A program made the position numbers and the translations under genes. The notes below the pieces were generated by a model that had not been told where the DNA came from, did no database searches, and was given only the letters and a program-made list of their open reading frames with translations. DNA of 6,671 nucleotides from Chloroflexota bacterium (GTDB taxonomy: Bacteria > Chloroflexota > Dehalococcoidia > Lucifugimonadales > UBA3495): positions 1-6,671 of the forward strand of contig JADFPM010000150.1 in the NCBI GenBank assembly GCA_022562335.1, given 5' to 3'. This document shows, in pieces, positions 1 to 4,931 of the stretch (the stretch's first letter is position 1; each line of letters begins with the position of its first letter).

Positions 1-13
1 GGGTCACACACCT

Positions 14-19
14 TATATC
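14..19 (+). promoter_or_regulatory. possible -10 element upstream of the M20 gene
   Basis: TATATC lies about 30 bases before the TTG start of the M20 hydrolase gene and matches the -10 consensus at four of six positions. The matching -35 would fall outside the window, so this cannot be tested here. No end of an upstream gene is recognisable in bases 1-48. Weak call based on position and AT content only. Confidence 0.2.
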
Positions 20-36
20 ACGATGGAGAAAAAACG

Positions 37-41
37 GGAGG
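37..41 (+). promoter_or_regulatory. Shine-Dalgarno that fixes the TTG start of the M20 gene
   Basis: GGAGG, inside a longer GGGAGGGG run at 36-43, sits 7 bases before the TTG at 49-51. The nearby ATG at 23-25 is in another frame, lies upstream of this site and opens only a 20-codon frame, so the TTG is the better supported start. Confidence 0.7.
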
Positions 42-48
42 GGCCCAT

Positions 49-1404
49 TTGTCCGCTTCATCAACACAGCCCATCCCCGGCTTGAGCCTGAACTCCATCG
101 AGTTGCTACAGGAACTGATACGTTTCGACACCTCAAATCCTCCCGGAAACGAACGGGAATGCATCAGCTACATCCGCGGCATTCTCACCCAGGCTGGCTT
201 CGAAACCGAGATCGTAGCCCGTTCGCCGCAACGTCCCAATCTGATCACCCGGCTCCGGGGAAGCGGAGACGCCCCACCATTATTGCTGTACGGCCACGTG
301 GACGTGGTCCCGGCGGCCGCTCAAGACTGGCGCTATCCACCCTTTGAAGCACAAATAGCCGAGGGTTGTGTTTGGGGCCGGGGCGCCCTGGATATGAAAG
401 GCGGCATCGTTATGATGCTGGCGGCGATGATGCGGGCCAAGGCGGAAGGCGCCAAGCAGCACGGACCTAATCTTCCGGGCGACGTCGTGTTGGCCCTGGT
501 GAGCGACGAAGAGGCCGGCGGAGACTACGGGGCCAGATTCCTGGTGGAAGAACACGCCCGCCTATTTGAAGGTGTTCGCTACGCCCTGGGAGAATTTGGC
601 GGCTTTAGCTTTCCCATAGGCGGCAAGCGGTTTTACCCGATCATGGTGGCCGAGAAGCAGGTCTGCCACCTGAGGGCAACCGTCCGGGGGACATCCGGCC
701 ACGGGTCCCTGGCCACCAAAGACGGCGCTATGGGCCGTTTGGCCCGGATCTTGGACCGGCTGGAGCGGGTCTCCCTGCCGGTGCACGTCACTCCGGTGCC
801 TCGGGACATGTTCCAGGCCGTTGCCTCCCACGTCCCCTGGCCGACGGGATTCGCGCTTCGCAGCCTGCTGAACCCTAAACTTACCAACGTGACGCTAAAG
901 CTGCTGGGAGACAAAGGCCAGGCCTTTGGCCCTCTGCTCCGCCACACGGTGAACGCCACGGTGGTCCGGGGAGGGCAGAGCGTGAATATGGCGCCGGGGG
1001 AAGTCGAACTGCTGCTTGACGGCAGATTGCTTCCCGGTTTCAGCCCTGACGACCTTCTAGGTGAATTAAAGCCGATATTCCAGGGCGAGGCTGATCTGGA
1101 GGTGATCCACCACGACCCCGGGCCGGCCCAGCCCGACATGGGGTTATTTGACACGCTGGCCGGCGTGCTGCGGGAAGCCGACCCCCAGGGCGTGCCCGTG
1201 CCCATGCTCCTGCCCGGTTCCACCGACGCCCGGTTTTTCTCACGGCTGGGGATTCAGACCTACGGATTCCTGCCCATGAACCTCCCGGCCGGCTTCCAGT
1301 TCCTCAGCGCAGTCCACGGAGTCGATGAACGCATCCCCCTGGATGCCCTGACCTTTGGCGCAAACGCCATATATCAGGTATTACTCAGGTTTGGCCGTAC
1401 GTGA
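49..1404 (+). CDS. M20-family metallo-hydrolase (peptidase/amidohydrolase, ArgE/DapE/CPS1-like)
   Basis: Cytoplasmic di-zinc hydrolase of the M20 family, which cleaves amide or peptide bonds in small substrates such as N-acyl amino acids, dipeptides or succinyl-diaminopimelate; the substrate here cannot be told. The 451-residue protein shows the full catalytic set: GHVDVVP (His83, Asp85), WGRGALDMKGG (bridging Asp115), SDEEAGG (catalytic Glu154, metal ligand Glu155), a likely fifth ligand Glu182 in GEFGG, and the C-terminal SAVHGVDE (His423). The lid/dimerisation domain is inserted between about residues 205 and 320, starting near RATVRGTSGHGSLA. Length and the GHGSLA region resemble the carboxypeptidase S/PM20D1-like branch more than the shorter DapE. 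No signal peptide is visible. The TTG start has a strong SD. The gene lies upstream of infC on the same strand, but a separate promoter follows it, so it is probably not part of the translation operon. It appears intact. Family call is firm; specificity is unknown. Confidence 0.93.
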   Translation: MSASSTQPIPGLSLNSIELLQELIRFDTSNPPGNERECISYIRGILTQAGFETEIVARSPQRPNLITRLRGSGDAPPLLLYGHVDVVPAAAQDWRYPPFEAQIAEGCVWGRGALDMKGGIVMMLAAMMRAKAEGAKQHGPNLPGDVVLALVSDEEAGGDYGARFLVEEHARLFEGVRYALGEFGGFSFPIGGKRFYPIMVAEKQVCHLRATVRGTSGHGSLATKDGAMGRLARILDRLERVSLPVHVTPVPRDMFQAVASHVPWPTGFALRSLLNPKLTNVTLKLLGDKGQAFGPLLRHTVNATVVRGGQSVNMAPGEVELLLDGRLLPGFSPDDLLGELKPIFQGEADLEVIHHDPGPAQPDMGLFDTLAGVLREADPQGVPVPMLLPGSTDARFFSRLGIQTYGFLPMNLPAGFQFLSAVHGVDERIPLDALTFGANAIYQVLLRFGRT

Positions 1405-1412
1405 ACCGGCAT

Positions 1413-1464
1413 GGGCCCCGCCTCGGCAGCGGGGGACCGATTCAGGCGGGGTCCTTGGCTGCCG
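1413..1464 (+). terminator. GC-rich inverted repeat after the M20 gene, possible terminator
   Basis: Bases 1413-1423 pair with 1444-1454: 11 pairs including one G-T wobble, mostly G-C, with a 20-base loop. It starts 8 bases after the M20 stop codon and ends before the infC promoter, the right place for a terminator. No T-run follows, so it is not a textbook intrinsic terminator. Bases 1424-1430 (CGGCAGC) are also the exact reverse complement of 1458-1464 (GCTGCCG), giving a second, competing pairing. Confidence 0.4.
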
Positions 1465-1480
1465 GCGAGTGTGGGCCGGA

Positions 1481-1509
1481 TTGACCAGCCCCAGGGCTTG
1501 TGATATGGT
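1481..1509 (+). promoter_or_regulatory. sigma70-type promoter of infC-rpmI-rplT
   Basis: The -35 box TTGACC (1481-1486, five of six consensus) is followed after exactly 17 bases by TATGGT (1504-1509, four of six). TG at 1501-1502 makes an extended -10 (TGnTATGGT). Transcription would start near 1516, leaving a leader of about 49 bases before infC. The position between the M20 gene and infC fits an operon promoter. Inferred from consensus only. Confidence 0.6.
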
Positions 1510-1544
1510 GAATCGGCGTTTCCAGGCTGTAATTCAGGGGAAAT

Positions 1545-1558
1545 CTACCCGGAGGTAG
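1545..1558 (+). promoter_or_regulatory. infC leader hairpin over the Shine-Dalgarno GGAGGT
   Basis: The infC ribosome binding site GGAGGT (1551-1556) is a perfect six-base match to the anti-SD and lies 8 bases before the AUA codon at 1565. CTACC (1545-1549) can pair with GGTAG (1554-1558) around the loop CGGA, placing the whole SD in the loop and 3' arm. The SD is the main evidence for the unusual infC start. The hairpin is only 5 bp, so its regulatory effect is an inference. Confidence 0.6.
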
Positions 1559-1564
1559 CAGGGT

Positions 1565-2131
1565 ATAGCTAGGCAATATCGAGTAAACGAGCGGATCAAT
1601 TCTCCCCAAGTGCGAGTCATCGGCGAAAATGGAGAACAGCTCGGGGTGATGGCGGTTGCCGAAGCCCTCAGGGCTGCCCGAGAAGCCGAGGTCGACTTGG
1701 TCGAGGTGGCCCCCAACTCCGACCCTCCGGTTTGCCGCCTGCTAGATTACGGGAAACTTCGATACCTCTCCTCGAAAAAGGAGCGGGACTCAAAGAAGGG
1801 CCAGAAGAACACGGACCTTAGAGAAGTGCGTTTTAGGCCCAACATCGGGACCCACGACCTTGAATCCAAGACCCGGAAAGTAAGAGAATTGATTGGCGAT
1901 GGTTCAAAGGTCAAACTGACCGTCCGTTTCCGGGGCCGGGAAGCCACCCATCAACAGATAGGACTCTCGGTCTTGAAGCGGGTAGCCGACGACCTCAAAG
2001 ACATGGTTCGCCTGGAAAAGCCCCCTTCCATGGAGGGCCGAGCCCTGTCCATGATTTTGATTCCAACGGCCCAAAAACCTGAGCGGGTCGAAAAACCCGC
2101 CAAAGAAGACTTAGCAGATGCCAAAACTTAA
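1565..2131 (+). CDS. infC: translation initiation factor IF-3, non-canonical AUA start
   Basis: IF3 binds the 30S subunit, prevents early 50S joining and proofreads the start codon and initiator tRNA. Read from the ATA at 1565 the protein has 188 residues and begins MARQYRVNERINSPQVRVI, the conserved IF3 N-terminus. The next usable start in frame, GTG at 1610, has no SD and would remove the first 15 residues, including the conserved YRVNERI motif. The frame is closed by TAG at 1556-1558, and ATA is the only start-like codon in between. The N-domain (about 1-75) contains VCRLLDYGKLRY; a lysine-rich linker follows; the C-domain shows LREVRFRPNIGTHDLESK, VKLTVRFRGRE and PPSMEGRALSMILIP. An acidic/basic tail of about 20 residues ends the protein. 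infC in many bacteria uses AUU or AUC, which allows IF3 to repress itself; the same is inferred here. First gene of infC-rpmI-rplT; its last 14 bases overlap rpmI. Confidence 0.95.
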   Translation: MARQYRVNERINSPQVRVIGENGEQLGVMAVAEALRAAREAEVDLVEVAPNSDPPVCRLLDYGKLRYLSSKKERDSKKGQKNTDLREVRFRPNIGTHDLESKTRKVRELIGDGSKVKLTVRFRGREATHQQIGLSVLKRVADDLKDMVRLEKPPSMEGRALSMILIPTAQKPERVEKPAKEDLADAKT

Positions 2132-2315
2132 GACCCATAAGGGCGCCAAGGCCCGCATCCACATCACCGGTACCGGCAAGTTGATGCGGCGCAAGCGCAT
2201 GAGCAGTCACCTCCGGCGTAAGAAGCCCACCAAAGTCACCCGTAAGTACGGGGATAAACTCTCTGTCGATCCTAAGGACGTACGCCGCCTGACCCGGTTG
2301 CTTCCTTACGGCTAG
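2118..2315 (+). CDS. rpmI: 50S ribosomal protein L35
   Basis: Small basic protein of the large ribosomal subunit, 65 residues, the normal L35 length. It shows the family N-terminus MPKLKTHKGAKAR, the TGTGKLMRRK segment, the KKPTKVTRK stretch and the typical C-terminal end RLTRLLPYG. The ATG lies inside the end of infC (14-base overlap in another frame), and only a weak purine stretch (AAAGAAGA) precedes it, which suggests translation by coupling to infC. Together with infC upstream and rplT 29 bases downstream it forms the widely conserved IF3-L35-L20 operon. Intact, nothing unusual in the protein. Confidence 0.96.
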   Translation: MPKLKTHKGAKARIHITGTGKLMRRKRMSSHLRRKKPTKVTRKYGDKLSVDPKDVRRLTRLLPYG

Positions 2316-2333
2316 AACCCCAACCGCTGTCTT

Positions 2334-2337
2334 GGAG
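2334..2337 (+). promoter_or_regulatory. Shine-Dalgarno that fixes the TTG start of rplT
   Basis: GGAG lies 7 bases before the TTG at 2345. From that codon the protein begins MPRVKRGVT, matching the usual L20 N-terminus (M-A/P-R-V-K-R-G-V), and no ATG or GTG occurs in frame nearby, so TTG is the start. Confidence 0.7.
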
Positions 2338-2344
2338 AAATAAG

Positions 2345-2704
2345 TTGCCCAGAGTAAAGAGGGGCGTCACAAAACACCGGCGGCACAAGAAAGTGCTGCT
2401 GGCCGCCCGAGGATTTCAAGGATCTTCCCATCGAAACTACAAATGGGCCAAAGAAGCCCTTTTGCATGCCTGGACCCACGCCTATCGCCACCGCCGCCAG
2501 CGCAAAGGCGACTTCCGGCGGTTGTGGATCGTGCGCATCAGCGCCGCATGCCGGCAGTCGGGGACTACCTACAGCCAGTTTATGCATGGATTGAAACTGG
2601 CGGGAATCGAATTGGACCGGAAGATACTTTCCGACCTGGCGGTAAACGACCCGCCCGCTTTTGAGAAGTTGATGGGGTTGGCGTCAGAACAGGCGCCTGC
2701 CTAG
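2345..2704 (+). CDS. rplT: 50S ribosomal protein L20
   Basis: L20 binds 23S rRNA early in large-subunit assembly; in some bacteria it also represses its own operon through the mRNA. The 119-residue product has the normal family length. It begins MPRVKRGVTKHRRHKKVLL, has the long basic N-terminal helix region, then AYRHRRQRKGDFRRLWIVRI, the globular C-domain with YSQFMHGLKLAGIELDRK, and LSDLAVNDPPAFEKL near the end. It starts with TTG behind a good SD. Last gene of the infC operon. No rRNA-like L20 operator could be recognised in the short 29-base gap to rpmI. Intact. Confidence 0.96.
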   Translation: MPRVKRGVTKHRRHKKVLLAARGFQGSSHRNYKWAKEALLHAWTHAYRHRRQRKGDFRRLWIVRISAACRQSGTTYSQFMHGLKLAGIELDRKILSDLAVNDPPAFEKLMGLASEQAPA

Positions 2705-2759
2705 TTTCCCAGGTTCCCCGGCGGCAGAAGAATCGCCGGAAGGCTTACAGGAAATATAA

Positions 2760-2788
2760 AAGGGACGTGGTTTATGGCCACGTCCCTT
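2760..2788 (-). terminator. terminator hairpin between the converging operons
   Basis: Bases 2760-2770 (AAGGGACGTGG) are the perfect reverse complement of 2778-2788, an 11-bp stem with a 7-base loop. Read on the minus strand the stem runs into TTTATATTTCC, a U-rich tract typical of intrinsic terminators, so it best ends the moeA-unknown gene transcript. Read on the plus strand, after rplT, the downstream bases are not T-rich, but the hairpin may act both ways. A weaker 6-bp hairpin (2718-2723 with 2734-2739) lies closer to rplT. The 131-base gap between the two stop codons holds nothing else recognisable. Confidence 0.75.
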
Positions 2789-2835
2789 CGCCGTTCTCCC
2801 TCCAAACGGGGTGATCTTGACTGGCCGTGCGCCGG

Positions 2836-3336
2836 TTATCCCTCTCCTTCCCGGGCAAACCCGTAGTAGTTGTCCCCGTCCAGCACCCGTTTAAGGCCCT
2901 CTTCGGTCACGTTGATGGGCCGCACCGGCGTGGCCCAGCGTTCCGTTAACTCGTAATGAAGGTCCGTCAGACTGGTGGGCTCGTTGCGCCGGGAAAGAAG
3001 GATGCGAAAGACGATCTCCATCAGCGGCATGTCGGACTTGATGTAATCTTCGTCGTCCTGGTAATGCCGGGAAATCTCGGTGATCAGCGCCTTGGGGTCG
3101 GTCAACTCGTGCATCGGTTTCGACATCGACGGGCATGACGCCACCCGCCGGGCGGCCACCAATATCACCGCGGACCGTTCCAGCTCTTCCAACCGCTTGA
3201 AGCTGACGAAGTATTTGGGCGGTTCGGGTGGCTCGGGCTCGGGCTCCGGTTCGGCGCCGGCTCCAGAGCCGGACCTTTCCTCCTCGGTTCCCTCGACGGT
3301 TTCCACCTGGGTTTCTTCAGTGTCTGGGTTGGTCAT
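2836..3336 (-). CDS. hypothetical protein, translationally coupled to moeA
   Basis: I do not recognise this 166-residue protein. Residues 1-40 are disordered-looking and acidic: a Glu/Thr-rich start, a Ser-Gly-Ala stretch, then Pro-Glu repeats (about 29-40). The conserved-looking part runs from KYFVSFKRLEELERS (41-55) to the end. Residues 103-160 (from MPLMEIVFRILLSRRNEP to DGDNYYGF) have a helix-helix-strand pattern reminiscent of small winged-helix domains such as HARE-HTH; this is only a resemblance. No signal peptide or membrane segment is convincing (residues 55-66 form one short hydrophobic stretch), and the single Cys68 does not make a metal site. Its ATG overlaps the moeA TGA (ATGA), and GAGG 7 bases upstream lies inside moeA, so the two are co-translated. 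The coding style matches neighbouring genes, so the frame is probably real. A link to molybdenum cofactor is suggested by position only. Confidence 0.75.
   Translation of the reverse strand: MTNPDTEETQVETVEGTEEERSGSGAGAEPEPEPEPPEPPKYFVSFKRLEELERSAVILVAARRVASCPSMSKPMHELTDPKALITEISRHYQDDEDYIKSDMPLMEIVFRILLSRRNEPTSLTDLHYELTERWATPVRPINVTEEGLKRVLDGDNYYGFAREGEG
3221..3253 (-). repeat. imperfect hexanucleotide repeat coding for Pro-Glu
   Basis: Variants of a 6-base unit (GGCTCG, GGCTCG, GGCTCC, GGTTCG on the plus strand from 3230, with another GGTTCG at 3221) encode the alternating Glu-Pro tract near residues 29-40 of the unknown protein. Next to it, 3257-3263 and 3266-3272 form a 7-bp inverted repeat. 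Such tracts expand and shrink by slippage in steps that keep the frame, and typically encode flexible linkers. Confidence 0.6.
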
Positions 3337-4751
3337 ACTTCAACCTCTTCATTCCAGTCCAGCATTATGATCTCAACGGTCTCCCCGGTATCTTTCTTGG
3401 GCAGGTCCTCAGGACAGATGGCTAATCCATTGGCCCGGGACATGGAAGTAAGTATGTTGGAACCTTGGGGGCCGGCGGGAGACGCATAATAAACCCCGTC
3501 TCTCCGGGTTACCGCTACCCTGGCGTAAACTCGCCGCCCATCGTGATTAAAAATAGGGTCCGTAAGCACGCCTTCCACTTTCGGCCGGGCCAGGCGGCTA
3601 TAGCCCAGCATGGTTCTGATGGCCGGGCGGGCAAACATCTCAAAGGCCACCAGGGCGCTGACGGGATTGCCGGGAAGGCCCAATAGAGGGATCGGGGCTC
3701 CCCCGCCGGCCTTTAGATGTCCAAAGGCCAATGGTTTTGCCGGGCGCATCCGCACCGACCAAAAGTTCATCTCGCCGCGTTCGGTCAGAACATCCTTGAC
3801 TATGTCGTAGTCCCCTTTGGAAACCCCTGCCGAGGTTATCACCAGATCGGACCCGGCGGTTTGCTCCAGCTTGCTCCGCAGGTCTTCCAGGTTGTCCCGC
3901 GCCACGCCCAGCAATCTGGGAGTGCCTCCGCAGGCCAAAACCGAGGCCGCCACGCTAAAGCTGTTGCTATCATATATCTTCCCCGGCTCCAGGGGGCTTC
4001 CGGCCGGTGATAGCTCGTCGCCGGTGGCTAGGATGGAAACAATAGGCTTTCGTCTCACCATGGCGGAGTCCAGCCCCAACGAGGCCAGCACCCCCACCTC
4101 GGCGGCCCGCACCGGCGTTCCCGCCGTAAGCACCATCTGCCCGGTGTTCACGTCTTCTCCCGCGGGGCGCACATTGCACCCCAGGGGCAGGTCGGCCAAA
4201 ACACCGATCTCATCCAAAGTTTGGCCCGAGTCTCGCCGTTGGACCTCGTCGGTCTCTTCAAACGGAACCACGGTGTCGGCGCCTGCCGGAACGGCCGCGC
4301 CGGTCATGATGCGCATGGCCGTGCCGGTTGTTACCGCTAGCGACGACACCTGTCCAGCCGCCACCAGGCCGATCACGGCAAGCATCCGGGGAGCGCTGCT
4401 ACCCGCGCCTGCTATATCGTCCCTGCGTACCGCATAACCGTCCATGGCCGAATTGGCCAACGGGGGCAGGTCCAGGGGTGAGCGCACGTCGACGGCCAAC
4501 ACCCGTCCCATGGCTTCCATCAGCGGGACGGATTCGGTATCCAGCGGGCTGAAGCAAGAGATTATCCGCTGGTAGGCCTCCTCCACGCTGAGCATGTCCT
4601 CGTCTACATGCCGGTGGGCATGTTCGTGTGCCTGCTGATGCTCTTGGGAGTGGCCGTCCTCCCCTCGGCTGGCCTGCTCGCCGTGACGCCCGTGGCCGTG
4701 GCCTGAATGCTCCCCGTGGCCCGCGTGTTCTCCGTGGTCATGGCTTTGCAT
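3333..4751 (-). CDS. moeA: molybdopterin molybdotransferase MoeA with a histidine-rich N-terminal extension
   Basis: MoeA inserts molybdate into adenylylated molybdopterin, the last common step of molybdenum cofactor synthesis in the cytoplasm. The MoeA body starts at about residue 53 (MLSVEEAYQRI) and carries the family motifs: NSAMDGYAV (100-108, Asp104 equivalent to the catalytic Asp of E. coli MoeA), TGAAVPAGADTVV (150-162), RPAGEDV (195-201), ATGDEL (242-247), IYDSNS (259-264), SAGVSKGDYD (307-316), RPAKPLAFG (336-344) and GLPGNPVSA (358-366). The domain IV barrel ends the protein. Residues 1-52 are extra compared with the usual MoeA of about 400 residues and hold 14 histidines in the first 48, mixed with Gly, Glu and Asp, like the metal-binding tails of HypB or UreE. 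The ATG used has GGAG 8 bases upstream; an internal ATG at 4595-4593 could give a normal-length protein. It follows pheT after 180 bases and overlaps the next gene by ATGA. Confidence 0.95.
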   Translation of the reverse strand: MQSHDHGEHAGHGEHSGHGHGRHGEQASRGEDGHSQEHQQAHEHAHRHVDEDMLSVEEAYQRIISCFSPLDTESVPLMEAMGRVLAVDVRSPLDLPPLANSAMDGYAVRRDDIAGAGSSAPRMLAVIGLVAAGQVSSLAVTTGTAMRIMTGAAVPAGADTVVPFEETDEVQRRDSGQTLDEIGVLADLPLGCNVRPAGEDVNTGQMVLTAGTPVRAAEVGVLASLGLDSAMVRRKPIVSILATGDELSPAGSPLEPGKIYDSNSFSVAASVLACGGTPRLLGVARDNLEDLRSKLEQTAGSDLVITSAGVSKGDYDIVKDVLTERGEMNFWSVRMRPAKPLAFGHLKAGGGAPIPLLGLPGNPVSALVAFEMFARPAIRTMLGYSRLARPKVEGVLTDPIFNHDGRRVYARVAVTRRDGVYYASPAGPQGSNILTSMSRANGLAICPEDLPKKDTGETVEIIMLDWNEEVEV

Positions 4752-4759
4752 TACCTTCG

Positions 4760-4763
4760 CTCC
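4760..4763 (-). promoter_or_regulatory. Shine-Dalgarno supporting the long moeA start
   Basis: On the minus strand GGAG lies 8 bases before the ATG at 4751-4749, good spacing. The alternative internal ATG at 4595-4593 has only GAGG about 2 bases upstream, too close to be optimal. This favours translation of the histidine-rich N-terminus. No convincing -35/-10 pair for moeA was found in the 180-base gap upstream. Confidence 0.55.
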
Positions 4764-4848
4764 GCTGGCCGTATCCGACGGCGCTCAAGCGTTGTGATCG
4801 GTGAAAATTGACAATATGCCGGTTTTTTCGGATCAGACATCGCCCGTT

Positions 4849-4882
4849 GAAGGCGTAGTCCAACAGAAGGTGTAGTCCAACA
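4849..4882. repeat. 17-bp tandem direct duplication upstream of moeA
   Basis: GAAGGCGTAGTCCAACA (4849-4865) is followed immediately by GAAGGTGTAGTCCAACA (4866-4882), differing at one base. It lies in the gap between pheT and moeA, about 100-130 bases before the moeA start. It could be a recent slippage duplication or a pair of binding sites; a spacing of 17 is not a whole number of helical turns, which does not favour a simple tandem operator. Confidence 0.75.
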
Positions 4883-4931
4883 ATCGTCCCGCCGCGCACG
4901 TTGCGTCATCAATCCTTCAAGTCCCGTTTTT

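Noticed and set aside
23..85. ATG-initiated 20-codon frame before the M20 gene, as a possible leader peptide
   Set aside because: It has no ribosome binding site of its own, overlaps the M20 start in another frame, and its codons show no attenuator-like pattern.
633..1223. 196-codon minus-strand frame inside the M20 gene
   Set aside because: Antisense to a gene with all catalytic motifs; low-complexity Ser/Arg/Pro composition and no motif.
3817..4437. 206-codon plus-strand frame inside moeA
   Set aside because: Antisense to conserved MoeA motifs; Ser/Thr/Ala-rich composition typical of a shadow frame.
4808..4813. Perfect TTGACA -35 box on the plus strand between moeA and pheT
   Set aside because: No acceptable -10 lies 16-18 bases downstream (GATCAG at 17), and no plus-strand gene follows. 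On the minus strand the overlapping TTGTCA also lacks a good -10.
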